From the NCBI GenBank assembly GCA_951813545.1, contig OX638352.1, forward strand, positions 1,054,001 through 1,118,000: 64,000 nucleotides of DNA. Reading direction: 5' to 3'. Position 1 is the first letter of the stretch, and every line of letters starts with the position of its first letter. Source of the DNA: an uncultured Poribacteria bacterium (GTDB taxonomy: Bacteria > Poribacteria > WGA-4E > WGA-3G). The position numbers and the translations under genes were made by a program. The notes beneath the pieces are model-generated. The model saw only the letters and a list, made by a program, of their open reading frames with translations. It did not search any database and was not told the DNA's origin. Positions 16,053-24,635 of this stretch are shown piece after piece.

Positions 16053-16094
16053 ATACTTCACCATAAAAAGTAGCACACTTTTGAGGTGAAGTAT
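16053..16094 (+). promoter_or_regulatory. hairpin sequestering transposase ribosome-binding site
   Basis: ATACTTCACC (16053-16062) pairs perfectly with GGTGAAGTAT (16085-16094), which contains half of the GAGG site and the first two bases of the ATG. An inner AAAAGT/ACTTTT stem (16066-16071/16077-16082) stabilises it. Translation from read-through RNA should be repressed, as known for IS10 and IS50. Confidence 0.7.
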
Positions 16095-17271
16095 GACAAG
16101 AACTTCTTCCTGCCACTTAGTTGATATGTTAGCAGAAGTGCCAGATCCCCGCAAGAAAAAAGGGCTCCGGCATCCGTTAGCCTCGATGCTTGCGCTCACG
16201 GTTGTCGGTCTCTTGTGTGGTCAACGCAGCTATACACAGCTTGCCAAATGGGCGCGGCTCCACCCTGCCCTTCGAAACGCCTTGGGGTTCACGGCGAAAC
16301 AAACCCCGGCGGCATCAACGTTTCATTATCTCTATCGGCGTCTTGACATCGCCACTGTAGAAAAGACGCTCACGCAGTGGACGACACAGACTTTAGCAAG
16401 TTTGCGCATTTCCACATCTAACTTGAAGGGACTTGCGATAGATGGTAAAACCTTAGGCAACAGTCATACCGAAGATGTCCGCAGGACCCATCTGCTCGCA
16501 GCGGTCTTTCATGAGTTAGGCATCCCTGTCGCAGAATGTGCGGTGAGTGAAAAGACCAATGAAATCCCTGTTTCCATTGAACTCTTGAAAGCGTTTGATG
16601 TCTCAGGTCTCGTCATCACCACGGACGCACTTTTGACCCAACGTAAGTTCTGTCAACAAATCCTTGATGCTCAAGCAGATTACTGCCTCCCCGTCAAAGC
16701 GAATCAGAAGCAGTTATATGAGGATATTCGAGACCTCTTTGAACCCTTGGATGAAACAGATCCACCCGAAGTGGAACACCGCCGGTTTGAAAATCTTCAC
16801 GCAGAAGTCGGCGCACATCTTCAAACGTATACGAATACAGAAGACGCAAAAGGCAGGATTACCACTCGCACCCTCACCACAAGCACTCTCTTGACCGAAC
16901 ATACCGACTGGCCGGGGCTACAACAAGTTTATCAATACACCACACACCAGAAACAGAAAAGCACCGCACACGTCAAGGGTTTCCACGTGCAGTATGGCAT
17001 CACGAGTCTATCACCTGAACGCGCCTCGGCAGCTGACTTGCTCAAACTCCGACGCCAACACTGGACGATTGAGAATAAACTCCATTGGATCCGAGATGCC
17101 GTCTTTCAAGAGGACGCCTCAACCGTCAGAACAGGTGTGCTCCCCCAAGTCATGGCAGCTTTGCGAAACACCGCAATCTCCGTCTTACGATTCACTGGAC
17201 ATACTAAAATCACCGACGCACTTCAACTTTTCGCCGCAAAACCTATACTCGCAGTTAACATCATAAAATGA
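16093..17271 (+). CDS. ISAs1-family DDE transposase
   Basis: A 392-residue transposase with an N-terminal DDE_Tnp_1-associated region and the catalytic triad visible as D117 (LAIDGKT), D178 (ITTDALLTQ) and E328 (HWTIENKLHW). These three contexts are characteristic of the ISAs1 family. GAGG lies 6 nt before ATG 16093 but is buried in an RNA hairpin. The frame is undamaged, so the element is probably active or recently was. The stop lies 10 bp inside the right inverted repeat. Confidence 0.95.
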   Translation: MTRTSSCHLVDMLAEVPDPRKKKGLRHPLASMLALTVVGLLCGQRSYTQLAKWARLHPALRNALGFTAKQTPAASTFHYLYRRLDIATVEKTLTQWTTQTLASLRISTSNLKGLAIDGKTLGNSHTEDVRRTHLLAAVFHELGIPVAECAVSEKTNEIPVSIELLKAFDVSGLVITTDALLTQRKFCQQILDAQADYCLPVKANQKQLYEDIRDLFEPLDETDPPEVEHRRFENLHAEVGAHLQTYTNTEDAKGRITTRTLTTSTLLTEHTDWPGLQQVYQYTTHQKQKSTAHVKGFHVQYGITSLSPERASAADLLKLRRQHWTIENKLHWIRDAVFQEDASTVRTGVLPQVMAALRNTAISVLRFTGHTKITDALQLFAAKPILAVNIIK

Positions 17272-17320
17272 GAAATCTTAAAATTGAATGACCCTGGGAA
17301 TTATTGCCACTGCAGAAACG

Positions 17321-18787
17321 CTACTCAAAACTGCCAACCCTCGCAGCAGCAGGTGGACGCGTCGGAAGTTCTTTTTCAAGTAATAAATCTCCTGGCACAT
17401 AACCGGAGTAGTCGGAAATGGAACCGTGTGTCAACGCATAGACTACGACGTTCGTCATGAAACGATAGACACCGGGTGAATAGTGGACACTCCGTGATGG
17501 GTAACTGACAGTCCCCATCGCGCACATGTAGTCACGACGGACAACAATAACCGACAATTTCTCACCGACAGAGATACCTTCGAGGTAGTTCCGTTTCGGT
17601 GGACGTGTCCCCCACCAGAAGATGTCGAAGCCGACAGGGGGACCCCCCATCCCATAGAAGTTATTGTAGACTGCGTGGTTGTTGGAGATCCGCTCAACCT
17701 GATACTCAGGCATGACGTAACGCATTTGCGAGAGAAAGAGGCGAACCATTGCCTGTGCCGGAGCGTTCACACCACAGTCATCAAAGACGAGAAATCCGCC
17801 TTTCTCAACGAGGTAGCGACGCATACCAGCGGCTTCAGACCCGGTGAGACTGCCATCTATTTTACCGGTACCATGTTTCCATCCAAAGAGTTTCCGAGAA
17901 CGGACGAGTGCAGGATCATGTCCTGTCATAAAGACGAGCGGTGTTTTGAAGAGGTTGGCATCGTTGAGTTTCAGCGCGCCCCCTTCAACGTTCATGTCGG
18001 TTTTGATTTTGGTGCGTTCGTTGAGCCACTTCGTCAATGCGTTGAGAGAAGAAGCATCAGCCCACCAGTCAGAAAGATCGTGCCGGATCCGTGTGAAACG
18101 GAATACACCTCGGATATCCCTTCCTTTCCCAATGACGCGCCCACCCGGCTCGCCTTTGGGAAGGGGCGGTACTATATATTTAGAGAGTGTGATGTTTTCA
18201 ACGACATCGCCAAGAGCATCGCGTGCAGCACCAACGTTTTCAACCATTGAGAGGCCCGGAGGATGCTCCAGAGCGACCTGCAACTGTCCTGCGATACCAC
18301 GGACAACATTTCTCGTTCGTGCGGACGGTACCGTTATCACAGGTGCGGAGACTGCCAAGGCATCTGGGGCATCTGACACGAGCAAATCAGCATGTATTAC
18401 ATCTGTTGGCACTGCCCGGTTCGACGTAACCACTTTCAGTCTGTTCGGGTCCGTTGGCGGTTTTACTTTGACGGTTTGGTATGAAAACCGGAGCACTTTC
18501 TGAGATCGGAACGTCGGCTCACGGAGAAACACAGTATCCAAACGTGGTGGCACCTGAATCTGTTCAATGACAATATTTCGTGTTGGAACAGTCGGTTTAT
18601 CAACAGGTTTTACAACAGCCCTTCCGACCTTAGGCTTCGGTGGTTCTTTGGGTTGGAATACTTCAATACCCATCAAGTCTTTAAACCGCTCGGTCTGCGT
18701 GACGAAATAGATACCGACAACAAACGCTATGACAAGGTGAAGTACCAACGAAGTTATAAAAGCACCTGAGGTTATTTTCTCGCGCAT
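17321..18787 (-). CDS. DUF4159 domain protein with TonB-like membrane-anchored N-terminus
   Basis: Encodes 488 residues. One transmembrane segment (about 10-30) is followed by a Pro/Lys-rich stretch (QPKEPPKPKVGR) like that of TonB-type proteins, a long poorly conserved middle, and a C-terminal DUF4159 domain from about residue 235, with TGHDPALVRS, GGFLVFDDCG and the ending PSRSVHYSPGVYRFMTNVVVYALTHG. DUF4159 resembles a class I glutamine-amidotransferase-like fold; its function is unknown to me. The domain order suggests an inner-membrane protein reaching into the periplasm. The ISAs1 copy sits 24 bp beyond its stop codon. Confidence 0.75.
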   Translation of the reverse strand: MREKITSGAFITSLVLHLVIAFVVGIYFVTQTERFKDLMGIEVFQPKEPPKPKVGRAVVKPVDKPTVPTRNIVIEQIQVPPRLDTVFLREPTFRSQKVLRFSYQTVKVKPPTDPNRLKVVTSNRAVPTDVIHADLLVSDAPDALAVSAPVITVPSARTRNVVRGIAGQLQVALEHPPGLSMVENVGAARDALGDVVENITLSKYIVPPLPKGEPGGRVIGKGRDIRGVFRFTRIRHDLSDWWADASSLNALTKWLNERTKIKTDMNVEGGALKLNDANLFKTPLVFMTGHDPALVRSRKLFGWKHGTGKIDGSLTGSEAAGMRRYLVEKGGFLVFDDCGVNAPAQAMVRLFLSQMRYVMPEYQVERISNNHAVYNNFYGMGGPPVGFDIFWWGTRPPKRNYLEGISVGEKLSVIVVRRDYMCAMGTVSYPSRSVHYSPGVYRFMTNVVVYALTHGSISDYSGYVPGDLLLEKELPTRPPAAARVGSFE

Positions 18788-19066
18788 TCGTCCTTACCTC
18801 CAAAAAATAAAATTGTTGATATGGAGGTAGATGCAATTCCTATGCCAATACTGAAAATGCTGAATCTGTGGTAATCCGTGCGATTGAACGGGCTAAGCTG
18901 CACGGAAAGGGGCATTAGGCTGCAGAAAAAAGGGCTGCCCTTGGCGAGGTTGTTTCGGTGGAAACAATCCTGTAGATCCGATGCGGTTGGAAACCATATC
19001 TACCACTTATTGGAAATGAGGAAAGGACGCAATTGAGAGATCGCTCCTACAAGAAAAGGGTAGCAC

Positions 19067-20227
19067 CTATCCTCTATACAGAGTTCGCATCTGTTGGATG
19101 ACCTTCGGTAACTTGGTGATGACAGCATCAATCTCAGCTTCGGTTGTGTTTCTGCCTAAGGAAAAGCGGACGGTGCCTTGTGCCAAGCGAGGCGGCAAGC
19201 CAAGCGCAGCGAGGACATGCGACGGCTCCATAGAACCAGAGGTACACGCTGAACCCGTCGAAACACAGATACCCTCCATGTCTAAACGCAAGATGAGGCT
19301 CTCACCCTCCACATTTTCAAAAGAGACGTTAAGCGTGCCGGGAGCACAGTGGTCAGGGTGTCCATTGTAGTGCAACCGATCAATGTATGTATCGAGTCCT
19401 TCGCGCAATTGCTGGGTTAAAGAATCGAGATGCTGCGCGTAGGTGCTCTGCTCCTGTTTCGCAAGATCAGCGGCAACACCAAGCCCGACAATCGCAGGGA
19501 CGTTTTCGGATCCAGCGCGTCGGTTGCGTTCATGCGAGCCACCGTGAACGAGGTTCGCCAATCGCGTGCCGCGGCGGATATAGAGGACACCAATACCCTT
19601 GGGCGCGTAAATCTTGTGTCCAGAAAACGCCAAGAGGTTCACACCGAGTGCTTGGACGTTCATCTCCAACTTACCGACCGATTGCACGGCATCGGTGTGA
19701 AAAGGGATCTCGTGTTCCTGAGCGATTTCACAGATCTCTTCAAGCGGTTGGATAGTGCCATTCTCGTTGTTGACATGCATGATGGAAATCAGCACTGTCG
19801 TATCGCGGACCGCCTCTCGCAGCTGCTCAACATTAATTCGTCCATATCTATCTACGGGAAGATAGGTTATCTCGAAACCGCGCTGTTCCAGATACTGACA
19901 GGTATGCAGAACAGCATGATGCTCTACAGAGGAGGTAATGATATGGTTGCCTTCGCCGCGGCTCTTTTGCAGCTCAGTCAGTCCTTTGATGGCGTGGTTA
20001 TCTGCCTCGGTACCACTCCCCGTGAAGACAATTTCGCTGGGACTTTTGGCACCGATGAGTTCAGCGACCTGTTCGCGTGCGCTGTCAATAGCGGTGCGTG
20101 CCTCGCGTCCGTAGGCGTGAATGCTGGAGCCGTTGCCAAACGCCTCCATAAGATAGGGCATCATCGCGTCTCGGACTTCGGGACGGAGTGGTGTTGTGGC
20201 GTTGTAGTCTAAATAGATACGTTCCAT
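19067..20227 (-). CDS. iscS: cysteine desulfurase (NifS/IscS type)
   Basis: A 386-residue PLP enzyme that removes sulfur from cysteine for Fe-S cluster, thiamine or tRNA sulfur supply. The PLP lysine is K205 (FSGHK), the PLP-stacking His is in SVEHHAVL, and the catalytic Cys is C328 in STGSACTSGSMEPSHVL, the long-loop group I (NifS/IscS) form. Start MERIYLDYNATTP is the standard family N-terminus. No IscU, IscA or MnmA gene lies beside it, so the sulfur acceptor is unknown; the symbol is by family only. Confidence 0.92.
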   Translation of the reverse strand: MERIYLDYNATTPLRPEVRDAMMPYLMEAFGNGSSIHAYGREARTAIDSAREQVAELIGAKSPSEIVFTGSGTEADNHAIKGLTELQKSRGEGNHIITSSVEHHAVLHTCQYLEQRGFEITYLPVDRYGRINVEQLREAVRDTTVLISIMHVNNENGTIQPLEEICEIAQEHEIPFHTDAVQSVGKLEMNVQALGVNLLAFSGHKIYAPKGIGVLYIRRGTRLANLVHGGSHERNRRAGSENVPAIVGLGVAADLAKQEQSTYAQHLDSLTQQLREGLDTYIDRLHYNGHPDHCAPGTLNVSFENVEGESLILRLDMEGICVSTGSACTSGSMEPSHVLAALGLPPRLAQGTVRFSLGRNTTEAEIDAVITKLPKVIQQMRTLYRG

Positions 20228-20422
20228 GTTTTTTTAATAATTGGCCATTGCTCGTTGCTCCATTACATTCCGCAACGGCTTCTGATATGTTTTAGCGGCA
20301 CCTTCGCGAAAATACCTTTTCAAGCCTCGTCAAGTGCCCGCTCATAATAGCAAGCAGTCAGGAGCCTATAATTTAAAAATCCAGAAAGAGACGTTGTTGT
20401 AAACCTCGCCAATAAAAGAAGG

Positions 20423-21754
20423 TTATTCGTATGTTCGGTGATTCAGAAATGTTATCCGATTTGCATCAATCTTAATACCCGGCACGGATTGACTTCCGCG
20501 AACCTGCCCATTCGCATCCAAAAACGAGAACTTGAGTGTATGTGTGCCTGCCGGGAGCGACATGCGCACCATAAAAATCTGATTCGGAAGCGTTTGCCAA
20601 GAACGTGTATCCGCCTGCTCTGTCACAACGCCAGCAAGGTTCGCAAGGATGCCTAAGGCTTCATGTTGCTTGTTTGCTTCTCGGTACGCCAAGTATTTCA
20701 ATAAGGCACGTCCGAGTGTTCGCAAAAGAATAATAGGACGTTGGGCATTGAAGGTTTCTATAGCGATGTTTTCCACGTCTTCTACAAGCATACCTCTCGC
20801 CTTTACATCTCCAATAACAACCTCGATTCCTGAGAAGCGTGGACGATAGGAATCAATCGCCGGAATCGCAACGCGTAAGAGATATTCCAATTCGATATCT
20901 TCAAAGATCATCCCTTCGCGTCCTATAAGTGTCGGCACAAACTTTTCATCTTCCACATCGTCTTTTTTGAGGATTGGAAAAGTCAAAGCCTCCTCACCTT
21001 TAGAAGGGACGTAGCCACTTTCGTAAAAGAGAATCAGTTCACCGGTATTTTTAGGACGTGGTGGAGATTCGCCATATTGTCGCTGGTAACGCTCAAAATC
21101 ATCAGTAAACCCAAGCCTGCGTGTCAATCGGACCAGAGCGTTGCCGATGTCTTTTGGCGTTTGCACACCGGTCTTCTCCGAGGCGTTTTTATAGTACTCG
21201 GCGGCTTGCTTGTAAGAAATCAAGGCATCATTCCACTCGCCCACAGCTTCAAAGAGCACGCCAGAAAGATATGCCAAAAATCCAGTCCCGAAGAAATCGT
21301 AATCTTTTTCATCTTTGAAGTAGTTGATTAGACCTGTAGCACGGCGGCATTCCACCAATGCGCCATCTAACTGACCTTGGTAGACATAATTGAGTGCACG
21401 ATAATAGTGGCTCAAAAGTCGTTCATACTGGGTGCCAGAATAAGGACGCAACTTATCGGAGGTGACCAGTGAACCTATTTCTTTTGAGATCTCTTTAGTA
21501 TAACGGTCCTCAGCAATATCTCCGGCTCGATCAAACGCCGTGCTGCTTTCGGAAAACCGATCGGCATAATGAGCAACCAATCCCAATTCAAACAGAAAAG
21601 GGATATCCGGGTTCTTCGGCGTATGTTCCTGAAGATAGGTGTAAGCATCTTCTGGTTTGCCCGTTTCCAATGCTATGCCGACTTCTTGAAATTTATAGCC
21701 GCCACACCCTATCATAAAAAAAACAATAAGCAGAAAGGGAAGTGTTTTGATCAT
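20423..21754 (-). CDS. COG3014-like TPR lipoprotein
   Basis: A 443-residue predicted lipoprotein: MIKTLPFLLIVFFMIGCGG has a lipobox ending in Cys at position 17. The frame continues upstream to 21874, but Met 21754 is chosen because GGAG precedes it and it begins the signal peptide. The body contains helical repeats of TPR type (residues about 35-220) and a C-terminal beta-rich part. The arrangement, encoded directly downstream of LpoB, is that of the COG3014 proteins paired with LpoB in gamma-proteobacteria. I infer a shared role in cell-envelope assembly. Confidence 0.7.
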   Translation of the reverse strand: MIKTLPFLLIVFFMIGCGGYKFQEVGIALETGKPEDAYTYLQEHTPKNPDIPFLFELGLVAHYADRFSESSTAFDRAGDIAEDRYTKEISKEIGSLVTSDKLRPYSGTQYERLLSHYYRALNYVYQGQLDGALVECRRATGLINYFKDEKDYDFFGTGFLAYLSGVLFEAVGEWNDALISYKQAAEYYKNASEKTGVQTPKDIGNALVRLTRRLGFTDDFERYQRQYGESPPRPKNTGELILFYESGYVPSKGEEALTFPILKKDDVEDEKFVPTLIGREGMIFEDIELEYLLRVAIPAIDSYRPRFSGIEVVIGDVKARGMLVEDVENIAIETFNAQRPIILLRTLGRALLKYLAYREANKQHEALGILANLAGVVTEQADTRSWQTLPNQIFMVRMSLPAGTHTLKFSFLDANGQVRGSQSVPGIKIDANRITFLNHRTYE

Positions 21755-21879
21755 CGGTCTCCGTAGATATGAAGGGAATAATAGCGGGCGGGCACGAAAG
21801 CCGAAGCCATCCACCCAAACAAAGTAGCTCAACAGGACAAGCACGGCACCCTGCCCCAAACAGACGCATCGCAAACGTC

Positions 21880-22512
21880 TTACATTTTAAACTTGTCCCG
21901 CCCGATGAACTTCTTAATTTTCTCCTGACCGATCCAGACCTTCTCGTTTGTCTCAATGTCCGTCAACGTGAGATCCGTCTGATAGAAGACGACTTGCTTT
22001 CCGCCTTCTCGGTCTTCAATAGTGTTGATTTCACCGGTCATCATGTAGTCGGCACCGAGTTCACGCCCCATCCGTTTAACGGTTTCAAGTGCAGCGGATT
22101 CCCCTTGGTCGGCGCGCTCTTCGCGAATTTCGCCACGTTCACTCGAACTGGAGACGGTTCGGACTTTCCCAGAATTAATAAAGGAGCGCTCAATATCGGT
22201 TATAAATGTGGCGACTGGAATGTGTTCCATGCTCTTATTACGGATGCCACCGACAATCACGACGGGTTTGCCACCTGTACTCATGCCGTGGTTGTTAATC
22301 CAAGGGTGGTTTAAGCAGTCACCAATAATCTTATTAGCAACCATGCGCGAATCCGTGTCATTCCAACGTCCAGACAGATCCACTGTGGTGTCCGCATCAA
22401 TACGAGTAACCTGTTTAGAGGAACTACAACCGCTAAAAACTATGATGCCGACGAGAAGGGTGCAAATTGTAAGGCTATATACGGCAGATTTGACCGTCAA
22501 AATTTTATACAT
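21880..22512 (-). CDS. lpoB: LpoB-like penicillin-binding protein activator lipoprotein
   Basis: In enterobacteria LpoB is an outer-membrane lipoprotein that reaches through the periplasm to activate PBP1b. This 210-residue protein has a lipobox (IVFSGC, Cys about 29) and the highly characteristic blocks DLSGRWNDTDSRMVA, KPVVIVGGIRNKSMEHI, INSGKVR and REERADQ, then MTGEINTIED. The match to the COG3417 family is strong by eye. A COG3014-like gene follows 125 bp downstream. No PBP1 gene is in the window, so its partner is unknown. Confidence 0.85.
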   Translation of the reverse strand: MYKILTVKSAVYSLTICTLLVGIIVFSGCSSSKQVTRIDADTTVDLSGRWNDTDSRMVANKIIGDCLNHPWINNHGMSTGGKPVVIVGGIRNKSMEHIPVATFITDIERSFINSGKVRTVSSSSERGEIREERADQGESAALETVKRMGRELGADYMMTGEINTIEDREGGKQVVFYQTDLTLTDIETNEKVWIGQEKIKKFIGRDKFKM

Positions 22513-22642
22513 TAGGAATACTCCTTTCTGGGAATGGCTCTCAGCCTTCGGCTGTCAGTAGGGAACAGTATGGCAGGGATGTTTGCGATAACCACCACAA
22601 GGTTTTCTTTCTGATCGCTGACTGCTGATTGCTGATTGCCAA

Positions 22643-24430
22643 TTAAAAATCTAAGTCGGCTTCCTGAACAATTTTGTTAACGAAAGTATCAAGTGCCATC
22701 GCGCCGATATCACCTTCGTCTCGACTCCGGACGCTGACGGTGCGATTTTCTTCTTCACGACCACCGATAATTAACATATACGGGACACGCTGCAGACGGG
22801 CTTGGCGGATCTTCGCGCCGATCTTGTCGTCGCTGTTATCTAACGCAACACGACACCCCTTTTGCGAGAGAAGTTGCTCGACCTCCGTGCCGTAGTCAAC
22901 GAAACGTTGGCTAATCGTCATCACAACACACTGGACGGGAGAGAGCCACGTGGGAAAGGCACCGGCATAATGTTCAATCAGCATCGCGATGAAACGTTCA
23001 AAACTTCCGCAAATCGCGCGATGGATAACCACGGGACGCTTCTCAGACCCGTCGGGTGCGACATAAATGAGTTCAAACCGTTCGGGCAGCTGGAAATCGA
23101 GTTGTACGGTGGCACATTGCACATCACGGTTGAGCGAATCTCGGACTTGAAAATCGAGTTTAGGACCGTAGAACGCCGCTTCGCCGGGATCAACGCTATA
23201 CTCAATCTGATTGTTTTTCAAAACGTCTTCAAGTATTACCTCTGCGCGATTCCAAACATTCACATCCCCCATGAATTTCTCCGGATTGCGTGTACTCAGA
23301 TCGCATCGGAACGGCAAATCAAAGGTACCGTAGATACGTTGGAAAAGCCCAAGGATGCGTTCATATTCATCTGCGATCTGGTCTTCGGTGACAAAGTTGT
23401 GAGCGTCATCCTGACACATTTGACGGACGCGCGATAAGCCAGTCAGCGTGCCTGTGGCTTCGTTGCGATGCAACACGCCTTGGTCGTGCAGGCGGTAGGG
23501 CAGATCTCGGTAACTATGGCGTGCGCTTTTATAAATGAGCATGTGCGCCGGACAGTTCATCGGTTTGAGTGCACTCGCCGACTCACCGTCTTCACCCTCA
23601 ACGATGAACATATCATCTTTAAAGTGTTCCCAATGTCCAGAGGTTTTCCAGAGGCTGCTGTCGTACATCAGGGGTGTCCGCACCTCCTGATAGCCTTCGC
23701 TGAGATAGAGTTTCCGCACCTTCTCAGACAGGAGATTATAGATGAACGCGCCTTTAGGAAGCCAAAATGCACTGCCGGGTGATTCCGGATGCATCTGAAA
23801 GAGTTCCAGTTCGCGTCCAAGTTTGCGATGGTCGCGTTTGGCGGCTTCTTCGCGTTGTGTCAAGTATGCCTGAAGGTCGGCTTTAGTCTCCCATGCGGTG
23901 CCGTAAATTCGTTGTAACTGCTCGCGGTTGCTATCACTGCGCCAATAGGCTCCAGAAACGCGGAGCAGCTTGAAATACCGACATTCACCTGTTTTCTCAA
24001 CATGCGGTCCCTTACAAAGGTCAGTGAAATCGCCGTTGTGATAGATAGAAACGCCCTCGTCAGCAACACCTTCATCGCTTGCGCTGACTTCCCTGTCAGA
24101 GATGCCGTCGATTAATTCGAGTTTGAATTTCTGGTCTCGTTCACCGAACCACTCGCGAGCATCGTCGTAGGTCCAAGTCTCCTGTTCAAAAGGCACATTC
24201 GCTTTAATCATCGCCTTCATGTGCTTTTCAATCTCAGGAAAATCGTCGGGTGTAAGAGGACGCGGCACCTCCATATCGTAATAGAACTCGTTTTCGATTG
24301 GTGGTCCGATTGCGAGTTTAACGGTACGTTCGCCATCTGGAAATAGTTGTTGTACGGCATACGCCATGATGTGCGCGGTCGAATGGCGTACGCGTTGTAA
24401 ATAGTCTTCAGGTTGATTGGGTTCACGCAT
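22643..24430 (-). CDS. thrS: threonyl-tRNA synthetase lacking the N-terminal TGS domain
   Basis: Charges tRNA-Thr. The 595-residue protein begins at the editing domain (RHSTAHIMAYAVQQLFPD, zinc-type HxxxH) and continues through the class II core (motif 2 HRNEATGTLTGLSRVRQM; zinc ligand Cys in NCPAH) to the anticodon-binding domain (VDYGTEVEQLL, then VSVRSRDEGDIGAM). The roughly 60-residue TGS domain of typical bacterial ThrS is absent; MREPNQPEDYLQ starts directly at the editing part. No upstream in-frame extension of that kind was seen. No T-box leader is visible; a sigma-70 promoter lies about 90 bp upstream. Confidence 0.93.
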   Translation of the reverse strand: MREPNQPEDYLQRVRHSTAHIMAYAVQQLFPDGERTVKLAIGPPIENEFYYDMEVPRPLTPDDFPEIEKHMKAMIKANVPFEQETWTYDDAREWFGERDQKFKLELIDGISDREVSASDEGVADEGVSIYHNGDFTDLCKGPHVEKTGECRYFKLLRVSGAYWRSDSNREQLQRIYGTAWETKADLQAYLTQREEAAKRDHRKLGRELELFQMHPESPGSAFWLPKGAFIYNLLSEKVRKLYLSEGYQEVRTPLMYDSSLWKTSGHWEHFKDDMFIVEGEDGESASALKPMNCPAHMLIYKSARHSYRDLPYRLHDQGVLHRNEATGTLTGLSRVRQMCQDDAHNFVTEDQIADEYERILGLFQRIYGTFDLPFRCDLSTRNPEKFMGDVNVWNRAEVILEDVLKNNQIEYSVDPGEAAFYGPKLDFQVRDSLNRDVQCATVQLDFQLPERFELIYVAPDGSEKRPVVIHRAICGSFERFIAMLIEHYAGAFPTWLSPVQCVVMTISQRFVDYGTEVEQLLSQKGCRVALDNSDDKIGAKIRQARLQRVPYMLIIGGREEENRTVSVRSRDEGDIGAMALDTFVNKIVQEADLDF

Positions 24431-24521
24431 TGCGGTTTACTCTCTATATGTCCATTCGTGTGGGTTTTAAAAATTGGTCTTAATAGACTTAACGTCTCTT
24501 TTCGTCAGTTGTTTACGAATA

Positions 24522-24551
24522 ATTTTACATGATATAGGTGGGAAATGCCAA
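24522..24551 (-). promoter_or_regulatory. sigma-70 promoter for thrS
   Basis: Minus strand TTGGCA (24551-24546), 18-bp spacer, TAAAAT (24527-24522), giving a leader of about 85 nt. Confidence 0.5.
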
Positions 24552-24635
24552 TTAAAAACCCGTAAGATTAAAACCGCTTCGTTTTGAGTGGGTATCATTG
24601 AAGGGATGGTAGGGTCTACTATGCAAAGGATTTTA

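Larger units (their letters stand above)
15955..17296 (+). mobile_element. intact ISAs1-family insertion sequence with 10-bp target duplication
   Basis: A 1342-bp element bounded by perfect 15-bp inverted repeats CAGGGTCATTCAATT (15955-15969 and, inverted, 17282-17296). Both ends are flanked by GGAATTATTG (15945-15954 and 17297-17306), a 10-bp target duplication in the range known for ISAs1 elements. Perfect repeats and an open transposase frame suggest a recent insertion. Confidence 0.95.

Noticed and set aside
18788..19066. Possible gene or RNA between the DUF4159 gene and the cysteine desulfurase gene
   Set aside because: Only a half copy of the GGCGAGG palindrome and a weak GTTGTTTC/GAAACAA hairpin are visible; no frame or RNA fold is convincing.
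24431..24635. T-box riboswitch upstream of thrS
   Set aside because: No TGGNACCGCG-type T-box sequence or specifier loop was found in the leader.
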